A DNA stretch of 64,000 bases from DATBLE01 sp963791425 (GCA_963791425.1 CAWBSE010000004.1:186001-250000); one strand, 5' to 3'; counted from the first letter of the stretch, positions 1 to 8,312 are shown. Notes: a model not told the origin generated them from the letters alone. Translations and numbers: made by a program.

Positions 1-2
1 AC

Positions 3-272
3 TGCCGCAACGCGACGGGGTCGAGCCACTGGTCGAACCACGCCTACGGCCTCGCGATCGACGTCAACCCGATCGAGAACCCCTACATCTCGAACGGGCG
101 CAGCTCGCATCCGGCCAGCGCGCCGTATCTCGACCGGTCGCGCCACCGGCCGGGAATGGCGTACGCGGGAGGCGTGCTGGTCGAGGCGTTCCGGGCCCTG
201 GGGTGGGGCTGGGGCGGCAACTGGCCGGGAAGCGTCCAGGACACGCAGCACTTCTCTGTCAACGGGAGATAG
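3..272 (+). CDS. M15-family peptidase, C-terminal part
   Basis: The gene enters from the left edge, so only the last 89 residues are visible and the start is unknown. The visible part carries the zinc-peptidase signature SHWSNHAYGLAID (SxHxxGxAxD type, residues about 9-21 of the fragment) and a C-terminal DTQHFS, the usual third zinc-binding His region of the VanY/CwlK-like D-Ala-D-Ala carboxypeptidase and L,D-endopeptidase families. These enzymes cut the peptide stems of peptidoglycan outside the membrane. The substrate (tetrapeptide, pentapeptide or cross-link) cannot be read from this fragment. It ends 10 bases before the next gene, so the two could be cotranscribed. Confidence 0.8.
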   Translation, partial: CRNATGSSHWSNHAYGLAIDVNPIENPYISNGRSSHPASAPYLDRSRHRPGMAYAGGVLVEAFRALGWGWGGNWPGSVQDTQHFSVNGR

Positions 273-282
273 TGTCCTGCCC

Positions 283-1131
283 GTGCTGAAGGGAGCGATT
301 GCCGCCTCGGTCACGCCGCTCAGGGAGGGCGGCTCCGCCCTCGACGAGGACGGGTTCGGCCCGGTCGCCGACTTTCTCGCCGCCGGCGGGCTCGACGGGG
401 TGCTGTCGCTCGGGACGAACGGCGAGGGGATCCTGCTCACGCTCGCCGAGCGGAAGCGGGCGTCCGAGCTGTTCCTCGCGGCGTCCGCCGGCCGGTTGCA
501 GATCGCCGTCCACGCCGGAGCGCAGTCCACCGCCGACACCGCCGCCCTGGCCGCGCACGCCGCGGAGATCGGCGCCGACGCGGTCGCGGTGATCGCGCCG
601 CCGTACTTCGCGCTCGACGAGACCTCGCAGCTGGAGCACTTCGCGACGGCGGCAGCCGCCTGCGCGCCGCTGCCGTTCTACGTCTACGAGTTCGCGATCA
701 CGAGCGGCTACGCCGTCCCGCCGGCCGTCGTCGAGCGCCTGCGCGAGCGCGCGCCGAACCTCGCCGGGATGAAGGTGTCCGACCGCACGTGGGAGCAGCT
801 GGAGCCGTATCTGATCGACGGCCTCGAGGTCTTCATCGGCTACGAGGGCCTGATCGCACGGGCGATGGAGGCGGGCGCCGTCGGGGCGGTCTCCGCGTTG
901 GCCTCGGCGTTTCCGGAGATCGTCGCCGCCGCCGTCCGCGGCGAGGACGTCGATCCGGGCGCGCTGCGCGGCGAGGTCGACCGCTTCCCGCGGCACGCCG
1001 CCCTCAAGCACGTGCTGGTGCGCCGCGGCGTGCCGATCCGCGAGGACGTCCGCCCGCCGCTCCGTCCGCTCACGGACGACGAGCGCCGCGCGCTCGACGC
1101 GATGCTCGACGGTGTCTTCCAGGTCGCTTGA
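283..1131 (+). CDS. Dihydrodipicolinate synthase/N-acetylneuraminate lyase family protein
   Basis: A 282-residue (beta/alpha)8 aldolase of the DapA/NanA family with a GTG start. The family motif GTNGEG lies near residue 45, the catalytic Tyr is Y133 (in FYVYEF) and the Schiff-base Lys is K164 (in GMKVSD), almost the same spacing as in E. coli DapA. The YNxP motif of true DapA is replaced by YVYEF, and the gene sits directly before proline dehydrogenase, not with lysine genes. A catabolic lyase, for example of a keto-acid or hydroxyproline-type intermediate, is therefore more likely than lysine biosynthesis. The family call is firm; the substrate is inference. Confidence 0.8.
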   Translation: MLKGAIAASVTPLREGGSALDEDGFGPVADFLAAGGLDGVLSLGTNGEGILLTLAERKRASELFLAASAGRLQIAVHAGAQSTADTAALAAHAAEIGADAVAVIAPPYFALDETSQLEHFATAAAACAPLPFYVYEFAITSGYAVPPAVVERLRERAPNLAGMKVSDRTWEQLEPYLIDGLEVFIGYEGLIARAMEAGAVGAVSALASAFPEIVAAAVRGEDVDPGALRGEVDRFPRHAALKHVLVRRGVPIREDVRPPLRPLTDDERRALDAMLDGVFQVA

Positions 1132-1133
1132 CC

Positions 1134-2033
1134 ATGCTCCGCGGCCTGATCCTCGCCGCAGCGGACAGCCCGCGTCTCCGCCGGTTCGTCGACAAGTACG
1201 GCATGCGCCTCGGCGCGTCACGCTTCGTCGGCGGCGAGACCCTCGACGAGGTCGTGGCCACCCTCCGCGGCCTGAACGAGCAGGATCTGCGGACGAACAC
1301 GACTCTGCTCGGCGAGCACGTGAAGGGTGCGGCCGAGGCCGAGCAGGTGACGGCGACGTACGAGGAGGTGCTGCGCCGGATCGCGACCGAGCAGCTGCAG
1401 ACCAACGTCTCGGTGAAGCCGACCCACCTCGGCCTCGCAGTCGACGAGGAGCTCGCCTACGGGAACATCGAGCGGCTGGTCGCCGAGGCGGCGCGCCGCG
1501 AGAACTTCATCCGGATCGACATGGAGGACTCGCCGTACGTCGACGCGACGCTGCGGATCTACCGGCGCCTGCGCGAGGCCGGCCACGACAACGTCGGCAC
1601 CGTTCTTCAGGCGTACCTCTTCCGGACGCCCGAGGATCTCGAGGCTCTGCTGCCGCTCGAGCCGAACCTCCGCATCGTCAAGGGCGCGTACAAGGAGCCG
1701 GCGGCGATCGCGTACCCGAAGAAGGCGGACGTCGACGCGGCGTACGACCGGCTGGTGGCGCGCTGCCTCGAGGGGGCGGCGTTCACGGCCGTCGCGACAC
1801 ACGACGAGCGGCGGATCGAGCACGCGGTCGCCCTCGGCGCCGGGCCCGACCGCATGGAGCTCCAGATGCTGTTCGGCGTGCGGTCGCAGCTGCAGCTCGA
1901 CCTGGTGCACCAGGGCCACCGGGTGCTGGTCGCGACCCCGTTCGGGCCGGACTGGTACCCGTACCTGATGCGCAGGCTCGCCGAGCGTCCGGCGAACCTG
2001 CTGTTCTTCGTGAGAAGCGCCCTGGACGGCTGA
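1134..2033 (+). CDS. Proline dehydrogenase (monofunctional)
   Basis: A 299-residue FAD enzyme that oxidises proline to 1-pyrroline-5-carboxylate at the membrane. The family blocks are all present: RIDMEDSPYVD, VLQAYLFRT, RIVKGAYKEP, THDERRIEHA, ELQMLFGVR and a C-terminal TPFGPDWYPYLMRRLAERP, the substrate and flavin-binding end of the barrel. The ATG at 1134 lies 2 bases after the previous stop, so this is an operon with the DHDPS-like gene. Length fits the short single-domain actinobacterial PutB type, not bifunctional PutA. No P5C dehydrogenase is seen in the window. Confidence 0.92.
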   Translation: MLRGLILAAADSPRLRRFVDKYGMRLGASRFVGGETLDEVVATLRGLNEQDLRTNTTLLGEHVKGAAEAEQVTATYEEVLRRIATEQLQTNVSVKPTHLGLAVDEELAYGNIERLVAEAARRENFIRIDMEDSPYVDATLRIYRRLREAGHDNVGTVLQAYLFRTPEDLEALLPLEPNLRIVKGAYKEPAAIAYPKKADVDAAYDRLVARCLEGAAFTAVATHDERRIEHAVALGAGPDRMELQMLFGVRSQLQLDLVHQGHRVLVATPFGPDWYPYLMRRLAERPANLLFFVRSALDG

Positions 2034-2279
2034 CCCGGCCGTTTTGGACCAAAGATTCGCCGAGCCGGGTGTTGCTTTCGTCCACCCTTCCGACCGACCT
2101 TCCGCTTGCGCGTACCGGCTGCTCGGCTGGGTTTCGACCTACTCGCACCCCGTGCTCGGCGCATCTGCAATCTACGACGTCGGCACCCCGTGATGCAAGG
2201 GCCCCGGGAGGCAAAGTTCTCGCAAATTGCGACCCGGCTGTTTCGGCCCGCGGTCCTGACCACGTGCGAGAATCGCCGG

Positions 2280-2672
2280 GTGGGCAGGTTCTCCCTTCTC
2301 GTGTCGGTCGTCCTCGTCGTGATCCTCGCCGCCGGTTGCGGCGGCGGGACGAAGACGTACTCGGTCGACAAGAGCCGGGCCTGCCTGGTGAAGAAGGGCC
2401 TGAAGGTGACCAACCCGCCGCCGGCCGACCTCGTCGCCAATGCCGCCGAGGGGGGAGCGTTCAGCCTGCGCTTCCCGAACAACCGCGTCATCGTCTCGTT
2501 CGGGAACGACCGGAGCGGCGCCGAACGGATCGTCCGGGCCTACCAGCGCTTCCATCGCAAGGTGATCGCCCTGAAGGACGTCTTGCGCGCCGAGCACAAC
2601 GCGGTGCTGCTCTGGGGCGTCGGCCCGCGGGACGACGACCTCAAGGTGATCATGGACTGCCTGTCCCAGTAG
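2280..2672 (+). CDS. Small lipoprotein of unknown function
   Basis: A 130-residue protein whose GTG start gives a clean lipoprotein signal: a hydrophobic stretch followed by the lipobox LAAGC, after which the mature protein begins with Gly residues. Longer in-frame starts exist upstream but would put a basic, non-hydrophobic stretch before the signal. No known domain is recognised in the mature part. The pattern suggests a small anchored extracytoplasmic protein. Its stop codon abuts a perfect palindrome that separates it from the convergent CtaG-like gene. Confidence 0.65.
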   Translation: MGRFSLLVSVVLVVILAAGCGGGTKTYSVDKSRACLVKKGLKVTNPPPADLVANAAEGGAFSLRFPNNRVIVSFGNDRSGAERIVRAYQRFHRKVIALKDVLRAEHNAVLLWGVGPRDDDLKVIMDCLSQ

Positions 2673-2725
2673 ATGATCGATTCCCAACTCGCGTGCTCGC
2701 GGACGCGAGTTGGGAATCGATCATC
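2672..2725. repeat. Perfect 23-bp palindrome, possible bidirectional terminator
   Basis: Arms at 2672-2694 and 2703-2725 are exact reverse complements over 23 bases, with an 8-base loop (GCTCGCGG). The left arm begins GATGATCGATTCCC. It lies exactly between two convergent genes and includes the last base of the lipoprotein stop and the stop of the CtaG-like gene. No T tract follows, so it is not a textbook intrinsic terminator. It could act as a bidirectional terminator or transcript-end stabiliser, or be a REP-like mobile palindrome. Confidence 0.75.
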
Positions 2726-3470
2726 TCGGCGCGCGGTACGCGTCCTTGCGCCCTTCCTCGTCGAAGAAGCGCAGCAGGAAGAACGCGAACGCGGCGAAGA
2801 GGACGATCGCCTGCTCCGAGGCCATCGTCACGCCGGCGATCTGCTGGTCGGTGATCGGCGACAGCCCCCAGAGCCGCGGCACGCCGTCGTAGAAGCCGTA
2901 GATCGCGTTCGGGAGCAGCGCGAGCAGCAGCCCGAGTGGGGCTCCGAACACGAACGCGGCGAAGAGGTAGAGCGCCTTCTGGCCGCTCGGCCGTTGCCCC
3001 TGAACGACCGGCCACCAGAGCAGGCAGCCGGCGGTGAAGTACGTCGCGTGCTCGAGGTGGAGGATCGTCCACTGGTGGCGGAGCGCCGCGTCGTACGCCC
3101 AGGGCAGGTGCCAGGCGTAGTAGGCGCCGAGCCAGACCGGCAGCGCGACGAGCGGGTGGGTCAGGGTGCGGAAGCCGGGGATGCGCTCGAGCTCGCGCGC
3201 CATCGCCGGGGTGAGGCCGAGCACGATCAGCAGCGGGCCCCATTCGGCGAGGACGACGTTCTGGAGCAGGTGCATGACGAGCAGGTAGTGGAGTGCGAGC
3301 GTGTCGAGCGGCGTGATCTGAACCACGAGCATCAGCACGCAGCCGAAGGCGAAGCAGACGATGCGCCAGGGCGGGGCCCTGAAGCGGGTCAGGGCGATCG
3401 CATAGGCGGCCGCCATTCCGGGGATGACGACCAGTGCGTCCGCGTCCCAGGACCAGCGATACGGATCCAT
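2721..3470 (-). CDS. Cytochrome c oxidase assembly factor CtaG-like membrane protein
   Basis: A 249-residue polytopic membrane protein, with about seven hydrophobic segments, of the caa3-type CtaG family, which helps assemble the copper centre of aa3/caa3 terminal oxidases. Visible family features are the N-terminal WSWDADAL segment, HYLLVMHLLQNVVL with its conserved histidines, the WHLPWAYDAAL block, and the C-terminal SPITDQQIAGVTM segment. ATG is preceded on the minus strand by TAGCGT 7 bases upstream. No oxidase subunits are in the window, so the partner oxidase is inferred. Confidence 0.85.
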   Translation of the reverse strand: MDPYRWSWDADALVVIPGMAAAYAIALTRFRAPPWRIVCFAFGCVLMLVVQITPLDTLALHYLLVMHLLQNVVLAEWGPLLIVLGLTPAMARELERIPGFRTLTHPLVALPVWLGAYYAWHLPWAYDAALRHQWTILHLEHATYFTAGCLLWWPVVQGQRPSGQKALYLFAAFVFGAPLGLLLALLPNAIYGFYDGVPRLWGLSPITDQQIAGVTMASEQAIVLFAAFAFFLLRFFDEEGRKDAYRAPR

Positions 3471-3495
3471 GCTCGCTACGCTAGACGCGCTGCGC

Positions 3496-3566
3496 GCGGG
3501 CGTGGTGAAGTGGTATCACGGGATCCTTCCAAGTTCCAGTCGCGAGTTCGATCCTCGCCGCCCGCT
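3496..3566 (+). tRNA. tRNA-Gly (anticodon TCC)
   Basis: A full cloverleaf can be drawn: acceptor stem 3496-3502 with 3559-3565 (7 perfect pairs), D-stem GTGA/TCAC, anticodon loop CTTCCAA, T-stem GCGAG/CTCGC with loop TTCGATC, and discriminator T. The anticodon stem has one T-T mismatch in its fourth pair. No CCA is encoded. It reads UCC, decoding GGA/GGG. Confidence 0.85.
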
Positions 3567-3595
3567 CTTGTTGCTCCGTCCGGCAACGCTGTACG

Positions 3596-3847
3596 TTGTC
3601 GAGAATGAGAACGGATGAGCGAGAACAGGCCCGAGTTCTTCGTTGTGACGAAGGGCGCTCGGTGCCGGCGTCCTGTCTCACGAAGTCGATGGTCAACGCC
3701 TACTCTCGGGCGAGTAAACGGAAGCGTGTGAACATGCTTCCGTACGGGACATGCAAGCTGACCATCAGCAGCACGCAGATCGTCCAGCACATCTACGGGG
3801 CGATCCAGGAGTACGGCGGCTTCGATCGACCCGAATGGCTCGACTAG
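3596..3847 (+). CDS. Hypothetical protein beside tRNA-Gly, doubtful
   Basis: An 83-residue frame (TTG at 3596 or ATG at 3605) with noticeably lower GC than its surroundings. Its C-terminal half looks protein-like (QIVQHIYGAIQEYGGFDRP), while the N-terminal half does not. A second frame starting at ATG 3615 begins plausibly with MSENRPEFF and stops early, so the real gene may be a frameshifted join of the two. No family is recognised. Position directly after a tRNA and the base composition are compatible with a remnant of inserted DNA. Confidence 0.35.
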   Translation: MSRMRTDEREQARVLRCDEGRSVPASCLTKSMVNAYSRASKRKRVNMLPYGTCKLTISSTQIVQHIYGAIQEYGGFDRPEWLD

Positions 3848-3857
3848 CGTAGGTCGG

Positions 3858-4529
3858 ATGCACGTTCCCCCTCGCGTCCTCGGCGGGCTCGTCGCGCGCT
3901 GGTCGGCGCTCCTCGGCGGGCTGTTCCTGTTCGCCGTCGCGATCGTCTGCATGCTCGAGGCCGAGCTCGGGCTGTCGCCGTGGGACGTGCTCCACCAGGG
4001 CATCGCCGACCACACGCCGCTGACCTTCGGCGAGGCGAACATCGTGGTCGGCGTCTTCGTCCTCGCGCTCGCCTGGGGGCTGGGGGCCAGGATCGGCGTC
4101 GGCACCGTGGCGAACGCCGTCCTCGTCGGGGTGTTCATCCAGGGGCTGACCGCGATCCCGGCCGTCGACTCGCTCTCGGAGGACGCGCTCGGGGTCCGGA
4201 TCGCGCTGCTCGCCGTCTCGATGCCGATCTTCGGGATCGCATCTGCGCTGTACATCGGCGCCTACCTCGGCGCGGGGCCGCGCGACTCGCTGATGGTCGT
4301 CGTCGGAGCGCGCACGCACCTGCGGCTGGGGATCGTCCGGATCGGGATCGAGCTGCTCGCCCTCGGCGCGGGGTTCGCCCTGGGCGGGACGATCGGGATC
4401 GGCACCGTCGTCTTCGCCCTGGGCATCGGCCCCGCGCTCGAGGGCGGGTTCTGGCTGCTCCAGCGTTCGCGCTTCGGCGCCGCGGCGCCGGTGGCTATTC
4501 CGGAGCCAGCTCCACTCGTTGGATCGTGA
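3858..4529 (+). CDS. YczE/YitT-type integral membrane protein
   Basis: A 223-residue protein with about five hydrophobic segments. It carries two short motifs typical of the YczE/YyaS membrane family: GLSPWDVLHQGI near residue 38 and GAGPRDSLM near residue 138. The biochemical role of this family is not settled; a transport or regulatory role is sometimes inferred. ATG follows a TAGCGT hexamer by 7 bases. Its 3' end overlaps the convergent cyclophilin gene by about 35 bases. Confidence 0.8.
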   Translation: MHVPPRVLGGLVARWSALLGGLFLFAVAIVCMLEAELGLSPWDVLHQGIADHTPLTFGEANIVVGVFVLALAWGLGARIGVGTVANAVLVGVFIQGLTAIPAVDSLSEDALGVRIALLAVSMPIFGIASALYIGAYLGAGPRDSLMVVVGARTHLRLGIVRIGIELLALGAGFALGGTIGIGTVVFALGIGPALEGGFWLLQRSRFGAAAPVAIPEPAPLVGS

Positions 4530-4957
4530 CGTCCTCGCGCGGCCGGTCGGATCCGTCCGTCTCGATCGCCTCGATCGCCTCGACGACGTCCATGCCGTTG
4601 ACGACCTTGCCGAAGACGGTGTGCTTGCCGTCCAGCCACGGACACGCGTCGGCGGTGACGATGAAGAACTGGCTGCCGTTCGTGTTCGGGCCGGCGTTCG
4701 CCATCGCGAGTGCGCCGCGCTCGATCTTGTGGTTGTTGAACTCGTCTTCGAACTGGTAGCCGGGGCCGCCTGAGCCGGTGCCGGTCGGGTCGCCGCCCTG
4801 GATCATGAAGTCGGGGATGATGCGGTGGAAGATCGACGCCGTCGTAGAACCCCTTGCCTGCGAGGGTGGTGAAGTTCTCGACGGTCTTGGGCGCGTCGGC
4901 CGGGTAGAGCTCGATCTCGATCGCGCCGTGGTTGGTGTAGAGCGTTGCGTTGGCCAT
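4495..4957 (-). CDS. Peptidyl-prolyl cis-trans isomerase, cyclophilin type (one extra base)
   Basis: Cyclophilin-fold foldase that isomerises Xaa-Pro bonds. The N-terminal part (MANATLYTNHGAIEIELYP, then GFYDGV) is in one frame and the rest (FHRIIPDFMIQGGDPTGTG, FEDEF, MANAGPNTNGSQFFIV, WLDGKHTVFGKVV) is in the next. Removing one base near 4834 restores a 153-residue protein with the catalytic Arg (FHRII) and all family motifs. No signal peptide is seen, so it is probably cytoplasmic. A TAGGCT hexamer lies 6 bases before ATG. The break is most likely a sequence error, since nothing else is degraded. Confidence 0.88.
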
Positions 4958-5006
4958 GCCCGGAGCCTAGACGGAGGCCGTCCGGCGCTGCGGCGATTCT
5001 TCACGC

Positions 5007-6104
5007 ATGGGCCAGGAACGCGTGGTGCGCTTCAGCGTGCGGACCGTTTTCGCAGTGATCGCGCTGGTGATCGCGGCGTGGGCGCTACTGACCATGATCG
5101 CGGTCACGCGCGGGGTGATCACCTGGCTGCTGGTCGCGCTGTTCATGGCGATGGCTCTCAACCCGCTCGTCGACTGGTTCATGCGACACGGGGTGAAGAA
5201 ACGCGGTCACGCGGTGGGGATCACCAGCGTGATCACACTGCTCGCGATCGCCGCGATCGGCTACGCCTTCATCCCGACGCTGGTCGGCCAGGTCAACGAC
5301 TTCGTCCAGGCCGTGCCGGGCTACGTGGACGACGTGACCAAGGGGAAGGGCCGGTTCGGCTTCCTCGAGACGAAGTACCACATCGTCGAGAAGATCCGGG
5401 AGCAGGTGAAGAGCGGGGGAGCCTCGAAGGTGCTCGGCCTCACCGGCGCGGCGATCACGATCACGAAGAGCGTGATCTCGCTCGTGATCGCGACGATCAC
5501 GATCGCGTTCCTGACGTTCTTCATGCTGCTCGAGGGCCCGATGTGGATGGAGCGCGTCTACGGCCTGATCCCCGAGGGCTCCCAGGCCCGTTGGCGGAAG
5601 ATCGGCCGCGACATCTACCGCAACGTCGGCGGGTACGTGACCGGGAACCTCGCGATCAGCCTGATCGCCGGCACGCTCACCACGATCGTCCTGCTCGCGC
5701 TCGGCGTGCCGTTCGCGGTCGCGCTCGGCGTGATCGTTGCGATCCTCGACCTGATCCCGCTCGCCGGCGCGACGATGGCCGGGGTCGTGATCGGCACCGT
5801 CGCCTTCCTGCACTCGATCCCCGCCGGGATCATCGTCGTCGCCTTCTTCGTCGTGTACCAGCAGATCGAGAACCACTTCCTCCAGCCGGTGATCTACTCG
5901 AAGACGGTGCAGCTCTCGCCGCTCGTCGTACTGATCGCAATTCTCCTCGGTGCGAAGCTCGCCGGGATCCTCGGCGCGCTCGGGGCGATCCCGGTCGCCG
6001 GTGCGATTCAGGTGCTGCTGATGGACTGGCACCAGAACCGCAAGGCGCGGGCGCCCGCTCCGGTGGTGGTCGACACCCCGGCGCATGATCCCCCGATCGG
6101 TTGA
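5007..6104 (+). CDS. AI-2E family transporter (PerM/TqsA-like)
   Basis: A 365-residue membrane protein with the AI-2E transporter family layout: two N-terminal hydrophobic segments, a charged extramembrane region (residues about 95-150), then five or six further segments with family blocks FFMLLEGP, IPLAGATMAGVV and VVYQQIENHFLQPVIYSKTVQLSP. The last block is the most diagnostic. Members export small signalling or cell-wall-related compounds or act as ion antiporters; the substrate cannot be told from sequence. It is divergent from the cyclophilin gene and followed at once by the CAP-domain gene. Confidence 0.9.
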   Translation: MGQERVVRFSVRTVFAVIALVIAAWALLTMIAVTRGVITWLLVALFMAMALNPLVDWFMRHGVKKRGHAVGITSVITLLAIAAIGYAFIPTLVGQVNDFVQAVPGYVDDVTKGKGRFGFLETKYHIVEKIREQVKSGGASKVLGLTGAAITITKSVISLVIATITIAFLTFFMLLEGPMWMERVYGLIPEGSQARWRKIGRDIYRNVGGYVTGNLAISLIAGTLTTIVLLALGVPFAVALGVIVAILDLIPLAGATMAGVVIGTVAFLHSIPAGIIVVAFFVVYQQIENHFLQPVIYSKTVQLSPLVVLIAILLGAKLAGILGALGAIPVAGAIQVLLMDWHQNRKARAPAPVVVDTPAHDPPIG

Positions 6105-6139
6105 TTGCGCGCGGGCCCGAGCGCCCGATAGTGAGATGG

Positions 6140-6691
6140 ATGAGGCGAATCGCCGTTCTCGCAGCGCTCCTCGTGCTGGTCCCGGCTGCCGCTGCGCGCG
6201 CGACCGACCCGCCGCCGGTCGTGAACAGCCAGGCAACGCCCTCGGCGACCCAGACGAGCTTCCTGGCGTCGCTCGAGCAGGACGTGCTCACCGCGATCAA
6301 CGACGTGCGGCTGAAGTACCACCTCGTCCCGCTGCGCCTGAACAAGCAACTCTCGGTCGCCGCGCGCAGCCACTCCCTCTCGATGGCGCAGGACGGCTAC
6401 TTCCGCCACGAGTCGGCCGACGGCTCGCCGTTCTGGAAGCGCATCAAGCCGCTCTACCCGCCGCGCGCGCGCCACACCTGGGGCACCGGCGAGAACATGG
6501 TGTGGCAGTCGCCCGACCTGAGCGCGGCCGAGGCGATCGACGCCTGGCTGAACAGCCCGCCGCACCGCAAGAATCTCCTCACCCCGTCGTGGCGCGAGGT
6601 CGGCGTCGGCAGCGTCCGTGCGCTCGCCGCACCCGGCGTCTACGAGGGGCTCGACGTCACGATCGTGACGGCAGACTTCGGCGTCCGCTAG
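6140..6691 (+). CDS. Secreted CAP/SCP-domain protein (YkwD-like)
   Basis: A 183-residue exported protein. The ATG at 6140 gives a signal peptide (MRRIAVLAALLVLVPAAAARA) and is preferred over an earlier in-frame TTG. The mature part is a CAP domain: LEQDVLTAINDVR, LSVAARSHSLSMA, FRHESADG with its conserved His-Glu, GENMVW and WLNSPPHRKNLL. Bacterial CAP proteins are found at the cell surface with poorly known function. It lies just downstream of the transporter, and its stop overlaps the convergent DUF2252 gene in a shared CTAG. Confidence 0.9.
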   Translation: MRRIAVLAALLVLVPAAAARATDPPPVVNSQATPSATQTSFLASLEQDVLTAINDVRLKYHLVPLRLNKQLSVAARSHSLSMAQDGYFRHESADGSPFWKRIKPLYPPRARHTWGTGENMVWQSPDLSAAEAIDAWLNSPPHRKNLLTPSWREVGVGSVRALAAPGVYEGLDVTIVTADFGVR

Positions 6692-8103
6692 ACGCCCTGC
6701 TCGGCGGTGATCCGCCCCGACTCGACCGCCGCCTGCAGCGTCGCGTAGTCGCGTTCGTTCTGGTCGGCATACGCCTCGGCGAAGTCGGCGAGGGCCCCGT
6801 CGAAGGCGTCGCCCGAGCCGAGGTAGGCGGCGATCCCGACGCGGTCACCGGTGCGGGCGTGGGCCCGCGCCAGGGTGGCGCCGCACGTCCGCCCGTACGC
6901 CGCCATGCCCTCCGGGCTCATCCCCTCGAGGGTGGCGCTTCCCTTCCAGTCCCAGAGCTGGCGGACGTAGTAGTCCCGCTGGCCGCCGTCGAGCCCGCTC
7001 TCGATGCGCGTCCAGCCGAGCAGAGCGTCTCCCGCCGCCTGGAGCCGCCGCTGGCCTACGACCACGCGCTCGCCGTGGTGCTCGTATTCGCTGGCGCCGG
7101 CGAACGGCTCGAGCACCGAGGGCTGAGCCTCCTTGACCTGCAGCATCAGCGGATCGTCGGCATCCGTTCCGACGAAAAGAGCGACCCAGGCACGGGTGCC
7201 GACGCTGCCGACGCCGACCACCTTGCGCGCCACGTGGACGAGGTGGTACTGGTCGAGCAGGTCGCGCCGCTCCGGCGACAGCGCCGAGCGGTAGGCGTCG
7301 ATCATGGCCTCGACCTCGTCCGCGATCGAGCGCCAGGCCTCCGCGCCGAAGAGGCTCTCGAGCGTGACGATCAGCGGCGGGTCGTCGATGAAGCGCCGCT
7401 CGCCGTCGACGTGGCCGGTCAGCTTCTTCAGCGCGCGGATGCTGTCCTTGGTCTGCGCCTTCGCCACGTCGGCCTCGACCTGCACCAGGCGCTTCGCGCT
7501 GAACTCGGCGCGCAGATCCCGCATCAGGTGATGCACCTGGAGATGCGCGTACCAGACGTCGACGGCCCGGCCGTCGGCGAGCGACCGCAGGGTCGTCCGG
7601 TAGGACTGGACCGTCGCGGCGACCGCGCGGGCGCGCTGCTTGCGCGAAAGGCCGCCCTCGCGCCCGGCGACGGCGAAGCTCGCGGCGAGGCGCTTGACGT
7701 CCCACTCCCACGGCGCCGGAAGCGTCTCGTCGAAGTCGTTCATGTCGAAGATGAACTTCCGCTCGGGAGTGCCGAAGATTCCGAAGTTCGAGAGGTGCGC
7801 GTCGCCGCACGTCTGGACCCGATAGCCGGACGCGGGCGTGGCCGCGAGATCGGCCGCCATGATCGCCGCGGCGCCCCGGTAGAACGCGAACGGCGAGACC
7901 AGCATCCGCCCGTACCGCATCGGCACGAGCTCGGGGACCCGTGTCTCGGCCTGCTGCTCGAGCAGGAGGATCGGGTCGGGCCGGTCGGCCGCCGGCGTCC
8001 ATTCGCCGTGGCTGCCCCGCGGGGCGGCTTTCCGGGCGGCCCGCCCGCGTTCGACGCGCTCCGCTCTCGGTACGTGGTCGCCCAGCAGGGTCACGAACGG
8101 CAC
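6688..8103 (-). CDS. DUF2252 family protein
   Basis: A 471-residue protein of the uncharacterised DUF2252 family. Diagnostic blocks are RYGRMLVSPFAFYRGAA, CGDAHLSNFGIFG, FDMNDFDETLPAPWEWDVKRL and, near the C-terminus, YVRQLWDWKGS. The GDxHxxN and D-F-D pattern resembles the phosphate-binding and metal-binding residues of kinase-like folds such as aminoglycoside phosphotransferases, so a small-molecule kinase is possible, but no substrate is known. Soluble, no signal peptide. It stands alone on the minus strand between the CAP gene and tRNA-Arg. Confidence 0.85.
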   Translation of the reverse strand: MPFVTLLGDHVPRAERVERGRAARKAAPRGSHGEWTPAADRPDPILLLEQQAETRVPELVPMRYGRMLVSPFAFYRGAAAIMAADLAATPASGYRVQTCGDAHLSNFGIFGTPERKFIFDMNDFDETLPAPWEWDVKRLAASFAVAGREGGLSRKQRARAVAATVQSYRTTLRSLADGRAVDVWYAHLQVHHLMRDLRAEFSAKRLVQVEADVAKAQTKDSIRALKKLTGHVDGERRFIDDPPLIVTLESLFGAEAWRSIADEVEAMIDAYRSALSPERRDLLDQYHLVHVARKVVGVGSVGTRAWVALFVGTDADDPLMLQVKEAQPSVLEPFAGASEYEHHGERVVVGQRRLQAAGDALLGWTRIESGLDGGQRDYYVRQLWDWKGSATLEGMSPEGMAAYGRTCGATLARAHARTGDRVGIAAYLGSGDAFDGALADFAEAYADQNERDYATLQAAVESGRITAEQGV

Positions 8104-8169
8104 GGTAACCAGTGAACGGGTGTCTCGCCAGTCGAGGTACGGCGGCGGACAGCGCTACGCTTTTCCTAC

Positions 8170-8242
8170 GCGCCTGTAGCTCAGGGGACAGAGCAGCGGC
8201 CTTCTAAGCCGCGGGTCGGAGGTTCGAATCCTCCCAGGCGCA
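8170..8242 (+). tRNA. tRNA-Arg (anticodon TCT)
   Basis: Acceptor GCGCCTG/CAGGCGC is perfect, anticodon stem GCGGC/GCCGC with loop CTTCTAA, T-loop TTCGAAT, discriminator A. CCA is not encoded. Confidence 0.95.
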
Positions 8243-8247
8243 TTGTC

Positions 8248-8312
8248 GCCGGGCTCCGCCCGGCTCCCGGTCGAAAATCCGCTCGCCTGCGGCTCGCATG
8301 ACGATTTTCGAC
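8248..8312. repeat. Pair of inverted repeats downstream of tRNA-Arg
   Basis: Two palindromes follow the tRNA. The first is GCCGGGC/GCCCGGC (8248-8254 and 8258-8264, 3-base loop) and could terminate the tRNA transcript, though it has no T tract. The second is GTCGAAAATC/GATTTTCGAC (8270-8279 and 8303-8312) around 23 bases rich in CTCGC. The rest of 8313-8437 shows no gene. Confidence 0.5.

Noticed and set aside
2043..2053. TTTGGACCAAA palindrome after proline dehydrogenase
   Set aside because: Single short copy, no matching partner site and no regulator nearby.
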